Positions 3,929-6,627 of a stretch of DNA of 6,627 nucleotides are shown in pieces. The notes below the pieces were generated by a model. It searched no databases, had not been told where the DNA came from, and saw nothing but the letters and a program-made list of their open reading frames with translations. The DNA comes from Candidatus Zhuqueibacterota bacterium. GTDB taxonomy: Bacteria; KSB1; UBA2214. The position numbers and the translations under genes are program-made. Position 1 is the first letter of the stretch, and every line of letters begins with the position of its first letter. The stretch lies in assembly GCA_022706175.1 (NCBI GenBank), contig JAKJDB010000156.1, positions 1-6,627 of the forward strand, given 5' to 3'.

Positions 3929-6627
3929 ATGCGTAACAGTTCACCGACCGTTCTTTCCATTATCCTCTTGCTTATTGGAATTACCTGCTGCTCTGTCTCC
4001 TTTGCAGAGGTCACCGGCAAGATCGCCGGTACGGTCAAAGACACTCAGAGCGGGGAAGGGTTGCCCGGGGTCAATGTCCTGATCGAAGGAACAGCCCTGG
4101 GTGCGGTCACCAATGTGGAGGGGTACTATTCGATCATCAACGTCCCCCCGGGCACCGTCACGTTAAAGTTTTCCTGCCTGGGCTATCAGGTCCGCACCAT
4201 GTCCGGCATCCGTGTCTCAGTCGGATTGACCAGCAAGGTGGATGCCAAACTGTCGTCCAAGGCGCTGGAGATCGACGATGTGGTGGTGGTGGCGGATCGG
4301 CCTGTGATCGAAGTGGATCGCACTAATACCGCGGCGTACATGGCCTCTGAAGAGATCGCCGAGCTGCCGGTGACCGAGGTGGCCGAGCTGATCCAACTGC
4401 AGGCCGGCGTCACCCAGGATGCCGAAGGCCAGCTGCATTTCCGCGGCGGCCGCAGCGGCGAAGTGGCTTACCTGGTGGACGGCGTTCCGGTGACCAACCG
4501 ATTTGACGGCGGCAGCGCCATCGAAATCGAGAACGAGGTGATTCAGGAACTGCAGGTCATCAGCGGCACGTTCAACGCCGAATACGGGCAAGCGCAGTCC
4601 GGCATCGTCAACATCGTGTCCAAAACCCCGGACAGCCACTACTCAGGTCGTCTTTCCACCTATGCCGGCTCGCATCTAAGCCGGCAGACGGATACCTTCC
4701 TCGGCATCGACGATCCGATGAACAATATGGAGTACAACCTCCAGGGCAATTTGACCGGACCGATCCCGCTGTCGAAAAAGCTCTCGTTCTATGCCTTCGC
4801 CCGCTACAACCAGGACGGCGGCTGGCTGAACGGCGAACGGCGCTACAACCCGGGGGACAGCTGGAAGATCCGCGTGTTCGAACAATGGTATAACCTGAAT
4901 TTTCCTGAACGCCAGTTCGGCCAGTATCTGCCTTATGCCCGCTACGCCGATTCCCTGGGTCTGTTCAGCGGCGACCGTTCGTTTGTATCCATGAACGCGT
5001 CGGAAAAATTTTCCGTCAACGCCAAGCTCTACTATCAGATGGCGCAAAACGTCCGGGTGTTCTACAACTTTTTCGCCGACAAGGGGGAAAGCATCATCTA
5101 CGACAATGCCTACCGCTACAACCCCGACGGCCTGCCCACTGAATACAAAAAGGCCTTTAATCACACGGTCAATCTGACCCATACCCTCAAATCGAATCTG
5201 TTCTACGAACTCAACCTCTCCTATTTCGGCGAGAATCGCAAGACGTATCTCTATGAATCCGCCGCGGATCCCCGCTATCAGGAAGAGGTTTCTTCGCTGT
5301 TGGGGTATCGGTTCGGCGGCACGGATAATGATCGTGAATATATCGATTTTCAGAATTATCTCGCCCAATGGGACATGACCTGGCAGATCGATAAAATCAA
5401 CCTGACCAAGTTCGGGCTGTCGATCAAGAAATTCAACCTGGACTATCAGGAGATGACCACCACCACCGTTCCCAACAGCTATTATCTGCCCACGACCAAA
5501 TGGACGACCTTTGCCGACTTTTATGCGCTCTCTCGGCCGCCTCAACTGCTGGTTCCGGAACGCAACACCTTGCTGAATAACATGTACACCCACAAGCCGC
5601 TCGAGTTTGCGGTCTATGCCCAGGACAAACTGGAACTGGGCGAACTGATCGCCAACGTCGGTCTGCGCTTTGATTATTTCGAGCCCGACGGCGTCGTGCC
5701 GGTGAATCCACGGGCGCCGTACAACGCGGTGACCGGTGGACTGCAGACCGATTTTGTTAAAGCCTCGAAAAAGTATCAGTTGAGCCCGCGACTGGGTCTT
5801 GCGTTCCCCATCTCCGATCGCGGCGTGATTCACGTTTCCTACGGCCATTTTCTGCAAATCCCGCAATTCCAGTACCTGTATTATAACTCGGAATTTGAGC
5901 TCTCCTCCGGATACAAAGAGACGATCATGGGCAACGCGGATCTGGAACCGGAGCGGACAGTGGCCTATGAGATCGGCCTTCAGCAGCAGTTGGCGGCCAA
6001 TTTCGGCATGGAATTGACCGTCTACTCCAAAGACATCCGCAATCTGCTCGGCCAGGAGATTTTCGACACGCTCGATGAGCGGGTGTATTTCCGCTACGCC
6101 AACCGCGACTATGGCAATGTCAAGGGCATCACCGTCTCGGTGGAAAAAAAGCCGTCGGGCTTTGTCTCCGGCCGGCTGGATTATACCTATCAGGTGGCCC
6201 GCGGCAACGCCTCGGATCCCAACGCCATCTTTCAGGCGAACCAGAGCAGTCGGCCGGCGGAGCTGCAAAAACAGGTCATCCCTTTGAACTGGGACCAGAC
6301 CCATACGATCAACGGCACCCTGCGCGTGGGGGATACGAAAAACTGGACCGTCAGTCTGATCGGCCGCTTGGGCACCGGCTTGCCGTACACGGCGGATACG
6401 CCGCAGGAGCGTCAGCTGGAGACCGTGTTCGCGAACAACGAGCGCAAGCCCATGAATTATAACGTCGACCTGTACGCGCAAAAATACTTTAAGCTGGGAG
6501 CGCGGAATCTGGTCTTCTTTGCCAGATGCTTCAATCTCTTCGACACTGCGAACCATCTTCAGGTTTTCCCCAGCACCGGATTCGCCGATCGGACCTTCCG
6601 CTATCCTGAACAGGAACGCATCGACTC
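3929..6627 (+). CDS. TonB-dependent outer-membrane receptor with carboxypeptidase-regulatory-like domain, 3'-truncated by the window
   Basis: The frame is open from the ATG at 3929 to the right edge, giving 899 codons. Residues 1-26 are a signal peptide (hydrophobic LSIILLLIGITCC, cleavage after SFA). Residues 30-108 form a CarboxypepD_reg-like beta-sandwich: 'GKIAGTVKDTQSGEGLPGVN', 'GTALGAVTNVEGYYSIINVP', 'GYQV'. A TonB-box-like 'EIDDVVVVA' follows at 114-122. The plug spans about 125-235, with 'LPVTEVAELIQLQAGV', 'FRGGRSGEVAYLVDGVPV' (171-188) and 'NAEYGQAQSGIVNIVSK' (216-232). The rest is beta-barrel with alternating aromatic strands, including 'NADLEPERTVAYEIGLQ' and, near the edge, 'FFARCFNLFDTANHL', so only the last strands are missing. 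Such receptors import scarce nutrients across the outer membrane using TonB-ExbBD energy; the ligand cannot be read from sequence. No SusD-like partner is visible and the protein is not a clear SusC. Its position behind a DeoR-type regulator suggests a sugar-related substrate, which is inference. Confidence 0.94.
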   Translation, partial: MRNSSPTVLSIILLLIGITCCSVSFAEVTGKIAGTVKDTQSGEGLPGVNVLIEGTALGAVTNVEGYYSIINVPPGTVTLKFSCLGYQVRTMSGIRVSVGLTSKVDAKLSSKALEIDDVVVVADRPVIEVDRTNTAAYMASEEIAELPVTEVAELIQLQAGVTQDAEGQLHFRGGRSGEVAYLVDGVPVTNRFDGGSAIEIENEVIQELQVISGTFNAEYGQAQSGIVNIVSKTPDSHYSGRLSTYAGSHLSRQTDTFLGIDDPMNNMEYNLQGNLTGPIPLSKKLSFYAFARYNQDGGWLNGERRYNPGDSWKIRVFEQWYNLNFPERQFGQYLPYARYADSLGLFSGDRSFVSMNASEKFSVNAKLYYQMAQNVRVFYNFFADKGESIIYDNAYRYNPDGLPTEYKKAFNHTVNLTHTLKSNLFYELNLSYFGENRKTYLYESAADPRYQEEVSSLLGYRFGGTDNDREYIDFQNYLAQWDMTWQIDKINLTKFGLSIKKFNLDYQEMTTTTVPNSYYLPTTKWTTFADFYALSRPPQLLVPERNTLLNNMYTHKPLEFAVYAQDKLELGELIANVGLRFDYFEPDGVVPVNPRAPYNAVTGGLQTDFVKASKKYQLSPRLGLAFPISDRGVIHVSYGHFLQIPQFQYLYYNSEFELSSGYKETIMGNADLEPERTVAYEIGLQQQLAANFGMELTVYSKDIRNLLGQEIFDTLDERVYFRYANRDYGNVKGITVSVEKKPSGFVSGRLDYTYQVARGNASDPNAIFQANQSSRPAELQKQVIPLNWDQTHTINGTLRVGDTKNWTVSLIGRLGTGLPYTADTPQERQLETVFANNERKPMNYNVDLYAQKYFKLGARNLVFFARCFNLFDTANHLQVFPSTGFADRTFRYPEQERID

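Noticed and set aside
3669..3944. A 91-codon minus-strand frame between the regulator and the receptor
   Set aside because: It has no recognisable domain, overlaps the receptor's ribosome site and start, and lies over hairpins and a possible intergenic repeat.
4676..6556. A 626-codon open frame on the minus strand antisense to the TonB receptor
   Set aside because: It mirrors the receptor's codon pattern, is full of repetitive hydrophobic and Arg/Gly/Val residues without recognisable domains, and the plus strand has an unambiguous receptor with signal peptide, plug motifs and ribosome site.

Overview
The window looks like chromosomal DNA from a Gram-negative, probably uncultivated bacterium of the broad Bacteroidota/FCB-like kind (Calditrichota, KSB1 and similar lineages). 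This placement is inference from gene style. The supports are a CarboxypepD_reg-type TonB-dependent outer-membrane receptor, a secreted protein with a 'YQG...GTYxxxFxLYDA'-type N-terminal module, and an apparent C10/Spi-type protease prodomain. No marker gene allows a firmer assignment.

Layout from left to right. (1) 1-353, minus strand: the N-terminal part of an exported protein resembling the propeptide/Spi domain of C10 (streptopain-like) cysteine peptidases, cut by the window edge. (2) 418-546: a non-coding block of nested inverted repeats, just upstream of that gene and downstream of the next one, including one terminator-like hairpin on the plus strand. (3) 628-1779, minus strand: a 383-residue exported modular protein of a type common in environmental genomes, with no established function. 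A 9-bp inverted repeat lies upstream of its start. (4) 1855-2516: an AT-rich stretch with no intact gene. It holds hairpins, a possible decayed phage-like reading frame and a 9-bp direct repeat. (5) 2517-2590: tRNA-Arg(CCT), followed directly by a strong intrinsic terminator. (6) 2744-2812: a sigma70-like promoter followed by two similar 15-bp palindromes 22 bp apart. (7) 2828-3682: a complete DeoR-family regulator. (8) 3683-3928: a spacer with hairpins. (9) 3929-6627 (open at the right edge): a large TonB-dependent receptor with signal peptide, carboxypeptidase-regulatory-like domain, plug and most of the barrel.

The most coherent functional story is the right half. A DeoR-type repressor, whose family usually senses phosphorylated sugars or related metabolites, appears to control itself through tandem operators over its own transcription start. 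It sits immediately upstream of, and co-oriented with, an outer-membrane receptor that may import the substrate of the same pathway. The left half encodes two exported proteins on the opposite strand, separated by an unexplained structured element. I see no CRISPR array, no intact insertion sequence, no complete defence system and no rRNA. The most notable unexplained items are the 418-546 element and the tandem palindromes.
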